Origin: Verrucomicrobia subdivision 6 bacterium
GTDB taxonomy: Bacteria > Verrucomicrobiota > Verrucomicrobiia > Methylacidiphilales > Verrucolacustridaceae
Direction: 5' to 3'
Assembly: GCA_947466515.1 (NCBI GenBank)
Contig: CANIEM010000003.1
Coordinates: 1-64,000 of the forward strand
Length of the DNA stretch: 64,000 nucleotides
Part shown: piece after piece, positions 19,428 to 27,036 of the stretch
Layout of the letters: the number at the start of each line of letters is the position of its first letter
Position numbering within the stretch: the first letter of the stretch is position 1
Program-made: the position numbers and the translations under genes
Notes under the pieces: generated by a model
Told to the model about the DNA's origin: nothing
Databases searched by the model: none
The model's input: the letters and a program-made list of their open reading frames with translations, nothing else

Positions 19428-20443
19428 AAATCCTTACGCTAGCCTTGGCGCTGGTCTGGGGGGCAACAGGATTTGGTGCGGAAGAACCTTTAGCACGAAT
19501 TGCTTTTGGGTCCTGCTACAAGCCCCAAAAACAGACGCTGATTTGGGAGGAGGTGGAGAAGTTTAAGCCGCAGCTTTGGATCTGGTTGGGGGACAATTTC
19601 TACAACGACTGGGCGGAGGGCAAGTATCTCAAGAGCAATGACGATGCCGATTGCTTTACCAAGAATTACAAGCTCTTGGGAGACAGTGAGGCAGTGAAAA
19701 GCTTGAAGCGGATCGATCCTAAAATCATGGCGACTTGGGATGACCACGACTACGGCAAAAATGACGCAGGAAAAGAGTACGACCGAAAGGAGGAGAGCCG
19801 TAAAGCCTTTGTGAAGTTCTTTGGGAATCCTGACCAGCCTGATGGGGTGTACAGCTCGCAGGACTTTGGTCCCGCAGGGAAATGCGTCCGAGTGATTTGT
19901 TTAGATACGCGCTTCAATCGTGATCCTCTGCCGCCTCGTGGCCAAAGTGGGGGTGAGGGCGATATTTTGGGGGAGACCCAGTGGGGTTGGCTTGAGAAAG
20001 AGCTGCTCAAGCCAGGAGCTGATTTGACGGTGGTGGGTTCGAGTATTCAGCTGGTTGCCGATCAGCATCGATTTGAGAAGTGGGCTAACTTTCCCAAAGC
20101 TCGAGAGCGTTTTCTTGCTTTGCTCGAGAGAACGAAAGCACATGGGGTGATCGTTTTAAGCGGGGATCGCCACTGGGCAGAGATTTCTCGTTTAGAGAAA
20201 ACTCCGGCGGGTTTTCCCTTGTATGATGTGACCTCGAGTGGCCTGACTGAGCAGGCTAGTTTAATGAAGGAGGAGAATCGCAGTCGCGTGGGTGCGGTTT
20301 TTATTGGGCATAATTTCGGCGGAATTCGCATCGATTGGTCGAAAGAGGATCCATGGGTAACGCTGGAGATTCACGGGGAGAATGGGCAGAACGGACCAAC
20401 GGCAGAATTCCCATTGTCCCAACTTGCCCCGCCGAAGCGGTGA
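19424..20443 (+). CDS. Exported PhoD-like metallophosphoesterase
   Basis: PhoD/alkaline phosphatase D-type phosphoesterase, predicted to act outside the cytoplasm. 339 residues with signal peptide MKILTLALALVWGATGFGA. Metal-site motifs are in order: FGSCYKPQ, WLGDNFYNDW, ATWDDHDYGKNDAG and VLSGDRHWAEIS. It lacks the long N-terminal beta domain of Bacillus PhoD. The GTG start overlaps the gyrA stop, so it is probably expressed with gyrase, an unexpected partner. Substrate (phosphodiester or monoester) is not decidable from sequence. Confidence 0.88.
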   Translation: MKILTLALALVWGATGFGAEEPLARIAFGSCYKPQKQTLIWEEVEKFKPQLWIWLGDNFYNDWAEGKYLKSNDDADCFTKNYKLLGDSEAVKSLKRIDPKIMATWDDHDYGKNDAGKEYDRKEESRKAFVKFFGNPDQPDGVYSSQDFGPAGKCVRVICLDTRFNRDPLPPRGQSGGEGDILGETQWGWLEKELLKPGADLTVVGSSIQLVADQHRFEKWANFPKARERFLALLERTKAHGVIVLSGDRHWAEISRLEKTPAGFPLYDVTSSGLTEQASLMKEENRSRVGAVFIGHNFGGIRIDWSKEDPWVTLEIHGENGQNGPTAEFPLSQLAPPKR

Positions 20444-20458
20444 CCTAGTTTCGAGCTT

Positions 20459-21037
20459 ATGGCCCTTATTCTTGCTCGTCCGGAATTGAATCTTTGGGAA
20501 AGGCTTTACCTGCCTTCTATCCTCGGAGGTCTCTTCATCACCCTGCGGCACATGGTGGAGACGATACTCCTCCGCGTCTTTCCAAGGAAAAGAACCGGGC
20601 CGCGATCCTTGATGGAGATGAGTTCCACCGGGCTAATGAGTATGCAGTATCCAGAGGAAAAGTGGCCGATGCCTGATGGCTATCGAGGGGCTCCGGTTTT
20701 GGTGATGGATGAAGGGGGGCGGGAGAAGTGTGTTTCTTGCCAGCTTTGTGAGTTTATTTGTCCTCCTCGGGCCATACGGATTACGCCTGGATTCCTCCCA
20801 GGGGCGGATGTTCACGCCAATGTAGAGAAGAAGCCACGCGCCTTTGATATTGATATGTTGCGCTGCATTTATTGCGGGATGTGCGAAGAGGTTTGTCCAG
20901 AAGAAGCGATCTTTTTAAAGAAAGAAGAGCCTATCTTTGTGGGGACTTCGCGGCAGGCGATGATTCGAGATAAGCAGGAGCTATATCGTCTTGGGGGTGT
21001 GATGGTGCGTCCGATTAAGAAGTGGGACGGTAAATAG
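20459..21037 (+). CDS. nuoI: NADH-quinone oxidoreductase subunit I
   Basis: Peripheral-arm subunit of complex I carrying clusters N6a and N6b. 192 residues with two 4Fe-4S motifs, CVSCQLCEFICPP and CIYCGMCEEVCPEE. The N-terminal amphipathic helices (LWERLYLPSILGGLFITLRH) match the membrane-contacting part. First gene of the nuoI-N run; nuoA-G are not upstream, where gyrA and a phosphoesterase lie instead. Confidence 0.95.
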   Translation: MALILARPELNLWERLYLPSILGGLFITLRHMVETILLRVFPRKRTGPRSLMEMSSTGLMSMQYPEEKWPMPDGYRGAPVLVMDEGGREKCVSCQLCEFICPPRAIRITPGFLPGADVHANVEKKPRAFDIDMLRCIYCGMCEEVCPEEAIFLKKEEPIFVGTSRQAMIRDKQELYRLGGVMVRPIKKWDGK

Positions 21038-21061
21038 TTCTTTCGGAGTTAGGGAGGATCA

Positions 21062-21568
21062 ATGGAGCAGCTTTTCTTTTGGATGTTGGCGGCGGGACTC
21101 TTGATCTCGGCGATTACGGTGGTGGCGGTGCGTAATCCTGTGACAAACGCGGTTTGCCTGGTTTCGACTCTTGTTTTTGAGGCGGCTCTTTTCATCACTT
21201 TGGAGGCAACCTTCATGGCGGCAGTGCAGGTGATCGTTTATGCGGGGGCGGTCATGGTGCTTTTTCTCTTTGTTATTATGTTACTCGATGTTCGGGTGGA
21301 GGTTCTCGGTAAGATTTCTTGGCTGAAAATTGTCGGAGTGGGTTTGGTCTTGCTTCTAGCTCTGGTCGGCCTGCCCAAGCTTTCGTCTGTTTTCCCTTTT
21401 GCGGGCGAGGCACTTCACTGGGGCCATGCCAAGGTGCCGGGAACGGCTCAAGATTTGGGTCACCTACTTTTTAGTGCTTATGGGCCACTCTTTCTAACTA
21501 CGGGGGTTCTTTTACTGGTGGCGACGGTAGGAGTAGTAGTGCTTTGCCGCAGGGATACTGAGGCGTGA
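21062..21568 (+). CDS. nuoJ: NADH-quinone oxidoreductase subunit J
   Basis: Membrane subunit of complex I, 168 residues with five predicted helices. The conserved pi-bulge helix region reads QVIVYAGAVMVLFLFVIML. An excellent ribosome binding site (GGGAGG) lies 5 bp before ATG 21062. nuoK starts within its stop. Confidence 0.94.
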   Translation: MEQLFFWMLAAGLLISAITVVAVRNPVTNAVCLVSTLVFEAALFITLEATFMAAVQVIVYAGAVMVLFLFVIMLLDVRVEVLGKISWLKIVGVGLVLLLALVGLPKLSSVFPFAGEALHWGHAKVPGTAQDLGHLLFSAYGPLFLTTGVLLLVATVGVVVLCRRDTEA

Positions 21569-21879
21569 TGGGCGGCGAAATTACTCTTGGGCACTACTTG
21601 GTTCTAAGTGGAGCTCTTTTTCTTATCGGTCTGGCAGGCGTGGTTCTACGCCGAAGCTTACTGGTTGTTATGATGTCTTTAGAGCTATTGCTGAATGCAG
21701 CCAATTTAGCTTTGGTAGCAGTGGGGAGGTTTCAGGGGATTCCTGATCCTCAGGTGGCGGTTTTCTTTGTCATCACTGTCGCGGCGGCGGAAGCCGCCCT
21801 CGGGCTAGCGATTCTTGTGGCCATTTTCCGGATCAAGAAAACTACAGCAGCAGACCAGATGGCCAGCTTGCGTTTCTAA
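21568..21879 (+). CDS. nuoK: NADH-quinone oxidoreductase subunit K
   Basis: Three-helix proton-channel subunit of complex I, 103 residues. The membrane glutamate is in MMSLELLLNAANLALV, and a second acidic site is in VAAAEAALGLAI. ATG 21568 overlaps the nuoJ stop (TGATG); GTG 21565 is an alternative. nuoL starts directly after its stop. Confidence 0.94.
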   Translation: MGGEITLGHYLVLSGALFLIGLAGVVLRRSLLVVMMSLELLLNAANLALVAVGRFQGIPDPQVAVFFVITVAAAEAALGLAILVAIFRIKKTTAADQMASLRF

Positions 21880-23685
21880 ATGATAGCTTATTCGCCATAT
21901 CTTATTTTGCTCTTACCACTTTTTGCGGCAGTGGTCACTCGACTTTTTCTCCACCCGTTTCCGCGATTCGCCATTTCCGTCTCCACGCTTGCCTGCCTAG
22001 GTAGTTTTCTCGGTTCACTGCTGCTTTTATTTTCAGGTGGCTTAGGAAGTACGATCGCCATTCCAGCAGTTCCTTGGATTGAGTTCGCTGGGTTGAAAGC
22101 AGATTTTGGTTTACTGATGGATCCGTTGGCTCGACTGATGGCCGTACTGGTCTCGGGCATTGCGCTGTTAGTGCATATTTATTCGATCGGGTATTTGAAA
22201 GAGGATCCGCATCGCAGCCGATTCTTTGCGGAACTCTCCTTGTTTGTCTTTTCCATGATGGGAATCGTGCTGGCCGACAATCTGGTAACGATGTTCCTTT
22301 TCTGGGAACTGGTGGGGTTGAGTTCGTATCTCCTGATCGGTTTCTGGTTTGATCGTCCTCCGGCTGGGGCAGCGGCGAACAAGGCGTTCTTGGTCAACCG
22401 AATTGGAGATTTTGGATTTATTCTTGGGATTCTTGGGGTGTGGTCACTTTTCGGAACGGTCAGTCTGGTGGATCTGCCAAGTTGTTTAACGGCTAGTCCT
22501 GGGGGATGGGCGGTTACGGCGGTTGGGCTGGGCCTGTTTTGCGGATGTTTAGGGAAATCGGCTCAGTTTCCTTTGCATGTTTGGCTGCCTGACTCCATGG
22601 AAGGACCGACTCCCGTTTCTTCGCTTTTGCATGCGGCAACCATGGTGGTGGCTGGTGTTTATATGCTGATCCGTGTTCTACCGATTCTAGAGTTGAGTGC
22701 GGTGACGATGACGACAATTGCGTGGGTGGGAGGTGCGATGACTCTTCTGCCTACTCTTATTGCCTGCCAGCAGAATGATATAAAAAGGATTCTAGCGTAC
22801 TCCACTCTTTCTGAAATTGCCTATATGGTCATGGCGGTGGGGTTAGGGGTGACGGGACCTGCGATGTATCACCTGACGATGCACGCTTTTTTCAAATGCT
22901 TACTCTTTTTGGCGGCAGGCTCGGTGATTCATGGTTGTCATGAGGTACAGGATATTTGGAAGATGGGTGGACTCGGAAAGAGAATGCCCTTTACGGCTAT
23001 CGTGACAGGAATTGGTACGCTGGCCCTTTGCGGGATTCCGCCTTTGTCAGGATTTTGGAGTAAGGACGAGATCTTTGCCGCAACGGCTCATCAGCCTGCC
23101 TTAGCGCTAGTTTCAATGGTGGCGGGATTCTTTACTTCGTTTTTCATGTTGCGGCTTATCTTGGTTGCTTTTGGGGGAAGCCCGCGTAGCGAAGGTGCGC
23201 GGCACGCCCACGAGGGAAGTGCCTCGCTGATCTTTCCGATGCTTATTTTAGCGATCTTATCGGTGGTTGGTGGATTCTTGCCCGTGAACTCCTTTTTAGG
23301 AGTTTCACCCGAGGGGACCCATGCTTCGTGGACTCTTTGGGTTTCGCTGGTTCTCGCTTTGGCTGGGTTCGTCCCCGCATTCTTTATCTATCGGGCGGCG
23401 ACTCGCGATCCATTGTCGATCCCCATTCTCCAAGGTAAGTTTTACGTGGATGAGTTTTACAATCGAGTGCTCGTGGCCAATCAGGATGGGTTAGGTAAGT
23501 TGGCCGATGCTTTCGAGGGATGGGTGGTGCGTGGTTTCCTGGTGCGAGGTTCAGGGGTGATGGCTCGGGCTGCGGGGCAAGGTCTTCGTCTGGTTCAGTG
23601 TGGGCAGGTGCAGGTTTATGCGACTGTCTTTATCCTAGGCGCACTGTCTCTCCTCTGGTGGATCCTAAAGAGCGGGGTTCGCTAA
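21880..23685 (+). CDS. nuoL: NADH-quinone oxidoreductase subunit L
   Basis: Distal antiporter-like proton-pumping subunit of complex I, 601 residues. Key motifs: LFWELVGLSSYLLIGFW (helix 5 glutamate), FPLHVWLPDSMEGPTPVSSL, and the helix 12 region CGIPPLSGFWSKDEI. The C-terminal long lateral helix region is present (about 500-600). ATG 21880 abuts the nuoK stop with no gap. Confidence 0.96.
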   Translation: MIAYSPYLILLLPLFAAVVTRLFLHPFPRFAISVSTLACLGSFLGSLLLLFSGGLGSTIAIPAVPWIEFAGLKADFGLLMDPLARLMAVLVSGIALLVHIYSIGYLKEDPHRSRFFAELSLFVFSMMGIVLADNLVTMFLFWELVGLSSYLLIGFWFDRPPAGAAANKAFLVNRIGDFGFILGILGVWSLFGTVSLVDLPSCLTASPGGWAVTAVGLGLFCGCLGKSAQFPLHVWLPDSMEGPTPVSSLLHAATMVVAGVYMLIRVLPILELSAVTMTTIAWVGGAMTLLPTLIACQQNDIKRILAYSTLSEIAYMVMAVGLGVTGPAMYHLTMHAFFKCLLFLAAGSVIHGCHEVQDIWKMGGLGKRMPFTAIVTGIGTLALCGIPPLSGFWSKDEIFAATAHQPALALVSMVAGFFTSFFMLRLILVAFGGSPRSEGARHAHEGSASLIFPMLILAILSVVGGFLPVNSFLGVSPEGTHASWTLWVSLVLALAGFVPAFFIYRAATRDPLSIPILQGKFYVDEFYNRVLVANQDGLGKLADAFEGWVVRGFLVRGSGVMARAAGQGLRLVQCGQVQVYATVFILGALSLLWWILKSGVR

Positions 23686-23686
23686 A

Positions 23687-25156
23687 ATGGATATTTCCTA
23701 CCTGTTGCCGACTCTTTTGCTGCTTCCGCTATTTGGTATTGGACTGATTGCTTTGGGCTCGCACCCCAGAAAAACTGCTATTGTCGTTTCCTTTTTAAAT
23801 CTGGTGCCTGGCCTGCTCTTGGCGGGACTGGTTCTGCGGAACGGTCAGGTCCTTTTTGGTCCTGAACCTATTCCGGTAAGGGGAATTTTCCCCTTTAAGT
23901 TTATTCTAGGGATTGATGGATTGAGTTTGCCCTTAGTGGGGTTGACCTTAGGGGTGACGCTGGCTGCGATGGGGGTTTCTCGGGATGGTGTAAAACGGGA
24001 GAGAGAGTATTTTATCTGTCTTCTTCTGGTGGGTTTAGGCGCTCTGGGAGCTTTCCTATCGGTTGATTTATTTTATTTCTTCTCTTTTCATGAGGTGGCC
24101 TTGATTCCGACTTTTCTCCTGCTGGGAATTTGGGGGCAGGGTGATCGTTCGGGAGCCGCCTGGCGGATGACTCTTTATCTGATGTTTGGCAGTCTGGTGC
24201 TTTTAGTGGCTTTGATTGGGTTGGTTTTGTCTATTCCGGAGACGGCACGAACACTCGATTGGCGGGTGCTGACGGAGGCTTTGCAAACCAACCCAATGAC
24301 CGCAGATCGGCAGACAATTTTAGCGGCTCTGCTTCTGGTTGGATTTGGGACGCTGATTTCCTTGGTTCCGTTTCACAGTTGGGCTCCGGGAGGCTATGCT
24401 TCTGCGCCAACTCCTGCGGCGATGCTTCATGCTGGGATTTTGAAAAAGTTCGGGCTTTACGGCTTATTACGAGTTGCCCTGCCGATGGTTCCAGCGGGTT
24501 GGCAGCAAATTTGGGGAATCGTCGGGTTGATGCTGGCCGCCAATATCCTTTATTGCGGGTTGGCGGCACTCCAGCAGAGAGATTTCCGGTGGCTATTGGG
24601 ATTCTCGAGCGTGATGCATATGGGGACTATTTTTCTGGGCCTTATTAGCGGGACGGTTTTGGGATTGGGGGGAGCTCTTCTTTTGATGGTTGGACATGGT
24701 TTTAGCGTTGCTCTGGGATTTGCGGTGGCAGGCGAGATTCATCATCGAACTGGGACAACCTGGATTCCGGATTTGGGTGGTTTGGCAAAAAAAGCTCCGA
24801 AACTTTGGTTTTACCTGATGATTGCGACGATGGCCTCGATTGGTTTGCCCTCGCTGGCTAATTTCGCGGGTGAGATACTAATCTTCTTTGGTGCTTGGGC
24901 ATCTCATCCCTATTTGGTGGTGATTGCGGCTTGGGGAGTTGTGCTTTCGGCGGTCGCCATGCTTAGGGCCGTTCGCGGAATCGCCTTTGGGCCTTTAGCC
25001 AACGCGGCAGAGAGTTCCCCACAAGGGGATATCACGGGGACTCGTGAGGTTTGGCCCTTTGCTTTTCTTACGACGATTTTATTCGTTTTGGGTCTGGTGC
25101 CAGTTTTAGTGCTGGGACCTGCTCGCCCTGTTCTAGAAAGATTATTGAGCCGATGA
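23687..25156 (+). CDS. nuoM: NADH-quinone oxidoreductase subunit M
   Basis: Antiporter-like proton-pumping subunit of complex I, 489 residues and about 14 helices. The conserved glutamate region is FSFHEVALIPTFLLLG, and the lysine helix region is LVPFHSWAPGGYASAPTPA. One base separates it from nuoL, and nuoN overlaps its stop (ATGA). Confidence 0.95.
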   Translation: MDISYLLPTLLLLPLFGIGLIALGSHPRKTAIVVSFLNLVPGLLLAGLVLRNGQVLFGPEPIPVRGIFPFKFILGIDGLSLPLVGLTLGVTLAAMGVSRDGVKREREYFICLLLVGLGALGAFLSVDLFYFFSFHEVALIPTFLLLGIWGQGDRSGAAWRMTLYLMFGSLVLLVALIGLVLSIPETARTLDWRVLTEALQTNPMTADRQTILAALLLVGFGTLISLVPFHSWAPGGYASAPTPAAMLHAGILKKFGLYGLLRVALPMVPAGWQQIWGIVGLMLAANILYCGLAALQQRDFRWLLGFSSVMHMGTIFLGLISGTVLGLGGALLLMVGHGFSVALGFAVAGEIHHRTGTTWIPDLGGLAKKAPKLWFYLMIATMASIGLPSLANFAGEILIFFGAWASHPYLVVIAAWGVVLSAVAMLRAVRGIAFGPLANAAESSPQGDITGTREVWPFAFLTTILFVLGLVPVLVLGPARPVLERLLSR

Positions 25157-26613
25157 CCGCCTGGCTTTCACCTGAAGTCCTCTTGGTATTGGCAGGAGTC
25201 GGCCTGATCTTGGTGGACTCTTTGACTCCTCGCTCTTGGCGGAGGTTGATTTCACCCTTGGCATTTGGATTGGCGCTCGGTCTGCTTTTTTGGACGCTTT
25301 GGAGTTCGGGACAGTCGATCCCTGATTCGTGGAGGAATCTTTTTGTATCGGACGGCTTGTCCTCTATTTTTAAGCCCTTTTTCGTCCTTTGTCTGGTGGC
25401 GGTGTCAGGGATGTCGGCAAGGTATCGTTTGGGCACGGAGGAAAGTGTTCGAGCTGAGTTTCTGGCGCTGCCATTCTTTTCCACGGCTGGACTTTGCTTG
25501 CTCGCTTCGGCTCGCGATTTTCTAGCCGTTTTCGTGGCTCTCGAACTTGTTTCCATCTCCCTTTACCTCTTGGTTGCTTTTCACCGAACCAAGCAAGCCA
25601 GCTTGGAAGCAGGGATTAAACTTCTGGTTATGGGGGGGCTTTCTACGGGATTTCTGGTTATGGGAATTGCGTGGCTGTATGCAGCGGCGGGCACAACAGA
25701 GTTCACTCGATTGCTTCTAGAGCAGGCGGGGCGGCCTGTGACGCCTGCGCTCCTTTTGGCGGCGGGGCTGGTGGTTACTAGCTTAGCTTTTAAAATTGCG
25801 GCGGTTCCTTTTCATGCATGGGCTCCGGATGTCTACGAGGGTGCACCGACTCCGATTACCGCATTTCTGGCGGTTGCTTCGAAAGCCGCTGGCTTTGTTC
25901 TGCTGATGCGCATTTTCGGTTGGGGGGCTTTTGCTTTGGATTCCGTGGGAACTGTTTTTCGGCCGATCCTCCTGACGATGGGCATTGCCACGGTAACCTT
26001 GGGAACCTTAGCTGCGCTGCCGCAACGCAACCTTAAAAGATTGTTGGCCTACTCAGGCATTGCACACGCGGGGTATATGCTCCTGGCTTTGGGAACCTTA
26101 GGGGAAGCAGGGATGGGGACGGTAGTGGCCTATCTTTGGGCTTATCTTTTTGCAACGCTTCCTGTGCTTATTTTTATTAATGAAATGGAGCGAAATCACG
26201 GTAATGCGGACCTGCGACACTTAGACGGCTTGGCTCGACGGGAAAAGGGAGCCGCCTTGGGCTTGATGTTATGCTTTCTGTCGATGGCTGGGTTACCTCC
26301 CTTGGTTGGGTTTTCGGTGAAGTTGGCTGTTTTCACCACCTTATGGAATGCGGGTGAGATGCCTGCTTTGGTTGTAGCGGGTTTCATGGCGGTGATCGGG
26401 TTAGGTTTTTATCTGGCACCCATTCGTGCGATGTATTGGGAACGCGAAGCGGATGCGATTCCTGCGACACGTTTGCCATCCTTTTTAGTTTGGGTTTTGT
26501 TGGCAGTGGGGTTACTTAATTTGTTCTTGGGTTTCTACCCGAAGCCGTTGGTCGCGCTGGCGGAGCGGAGTCTTGCTCCAGCGCCGCTGAGTCGTCAAGA
26601 ATCAGGGCGGTGA
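25153..26613 (+). CDS. nuoN: NADH-quinone oxidoreductase subunit N
   Basis: Third antiporter-like subunit of complex I, 486 residues from ATG 25153, which overlaps the nuoM stop. Motifs: VALELVSISLYLLVAF (helix 5 glutamate), VPFHAWAPDVYEGAPTP and LSMAGLPPLVGFSVKL. An upstream in-frame start at 25051 would lie deep in nuoM and is rejected. Last gene of this nuo run; nuoH is 4.6 kb further on. Confidence 0.95.
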   Translation: MTAWLSPEVLLVLAGVGLILVDSLTPRSWRRLISPLAFGLALGLLFWTLWSSGQSIPDSWRNLFVSDGLSSIFKPFFVLCLVAVSGMSARYRLGTEESVRAEFLALPFFSTAGLCLLASARDFLAVFVALELVSISLYLLVAFHRTKQASLEAGIKLLVMGGLSTGFLVMGIAWLYAAAGTTEFTRLLLEQAGRPVTPALLLAAGLVVTSLAFKIAAVPFHAWAPDVYEGAPTPITAFLAVASKAAGFVLLMRIFGWGAFALDSVGTVFRPILLTMGIATVTLGTLAALPQRNLKRLLAYSGIAHAGYMLLALGTLGEAGMGTVVAYLWAYLFATLPVLIFINEMERNHGNADLRHLDGLARREKGAALGLMLCFLSMAGLPPLVGFSVKLAVFTTLWNAGEMPALVVAGFMAVIGLGFYLAPIRAMYWEREADAIPATRLPSFLVWVLLAVGLLNLFLGFYPKPLVALAERSLAPAPLSRQESGR

Positions 26614-26655
26614 CCTAGGCTGGTGAAGAGGGAAGAGGTGAGATAAACTTTTCCA

Positions 26656-27036
26656 ATGATAGCGAGTAACGATAACCCAAAAATGGGCGGGCCGAAAATT
26701 GGCTCCGAGAAGCTAGTTCGTCTTTCCGAGGCGGCTTCCCAGCACCTGCTGGGATTACTAAAGAATAAGAACTATGCAAATGGCTCCTTGAAGGTGGCGG
26801 TGGTTGGAGGGGGTTGCAGTGGGCTGCAGTATCAGATGGATTTGGTGGCAGAAGCGCGATCGCAAGACATTTTGATTCAAAGTCGAGGGGTTCATATTTC
26901 GGTTGATCCTAAAAGTGCGGTTTTTTTGAGCGGCTCCGAAATTGATTTTAGCACCGATTTATTAAAGGGGGGATTCCGGGTAACCAATCCCAATGCGCGA
27001 GCTACCTGTTCTTGTGGCGATAGTTTCAGTACGTAG
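26656..27036 (+). CDS. A-type iron-sulfur carrier (HesB/IscA/ErpA)
   Basis: Carrier that delivers Fe-S clusters to apoproteins; placement behind nuo genes suits delivery to complex I. 126 residues. The three cluster-binding cysteines are in GGGCSGLQY and the C-terminal ATCSCGDSF. A ~20-residue N-terminal extension precedes the family domain. ErpA, IscA and SufA cannot be separated from this sequence alone. ppc starts directly after its stop. Confidence 0.9.
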   Translation: MIASNDNPKMGGPKIGSEKLVRLSEAASQHLLGLLKNKNYANGSLKVAVVGGGCSGLQYQMDLVAEARSQDILIQSRGVHISVDPKSAVFLSGSEIDFSTDLLKGGFRVTNPNARATCSCGDSFST

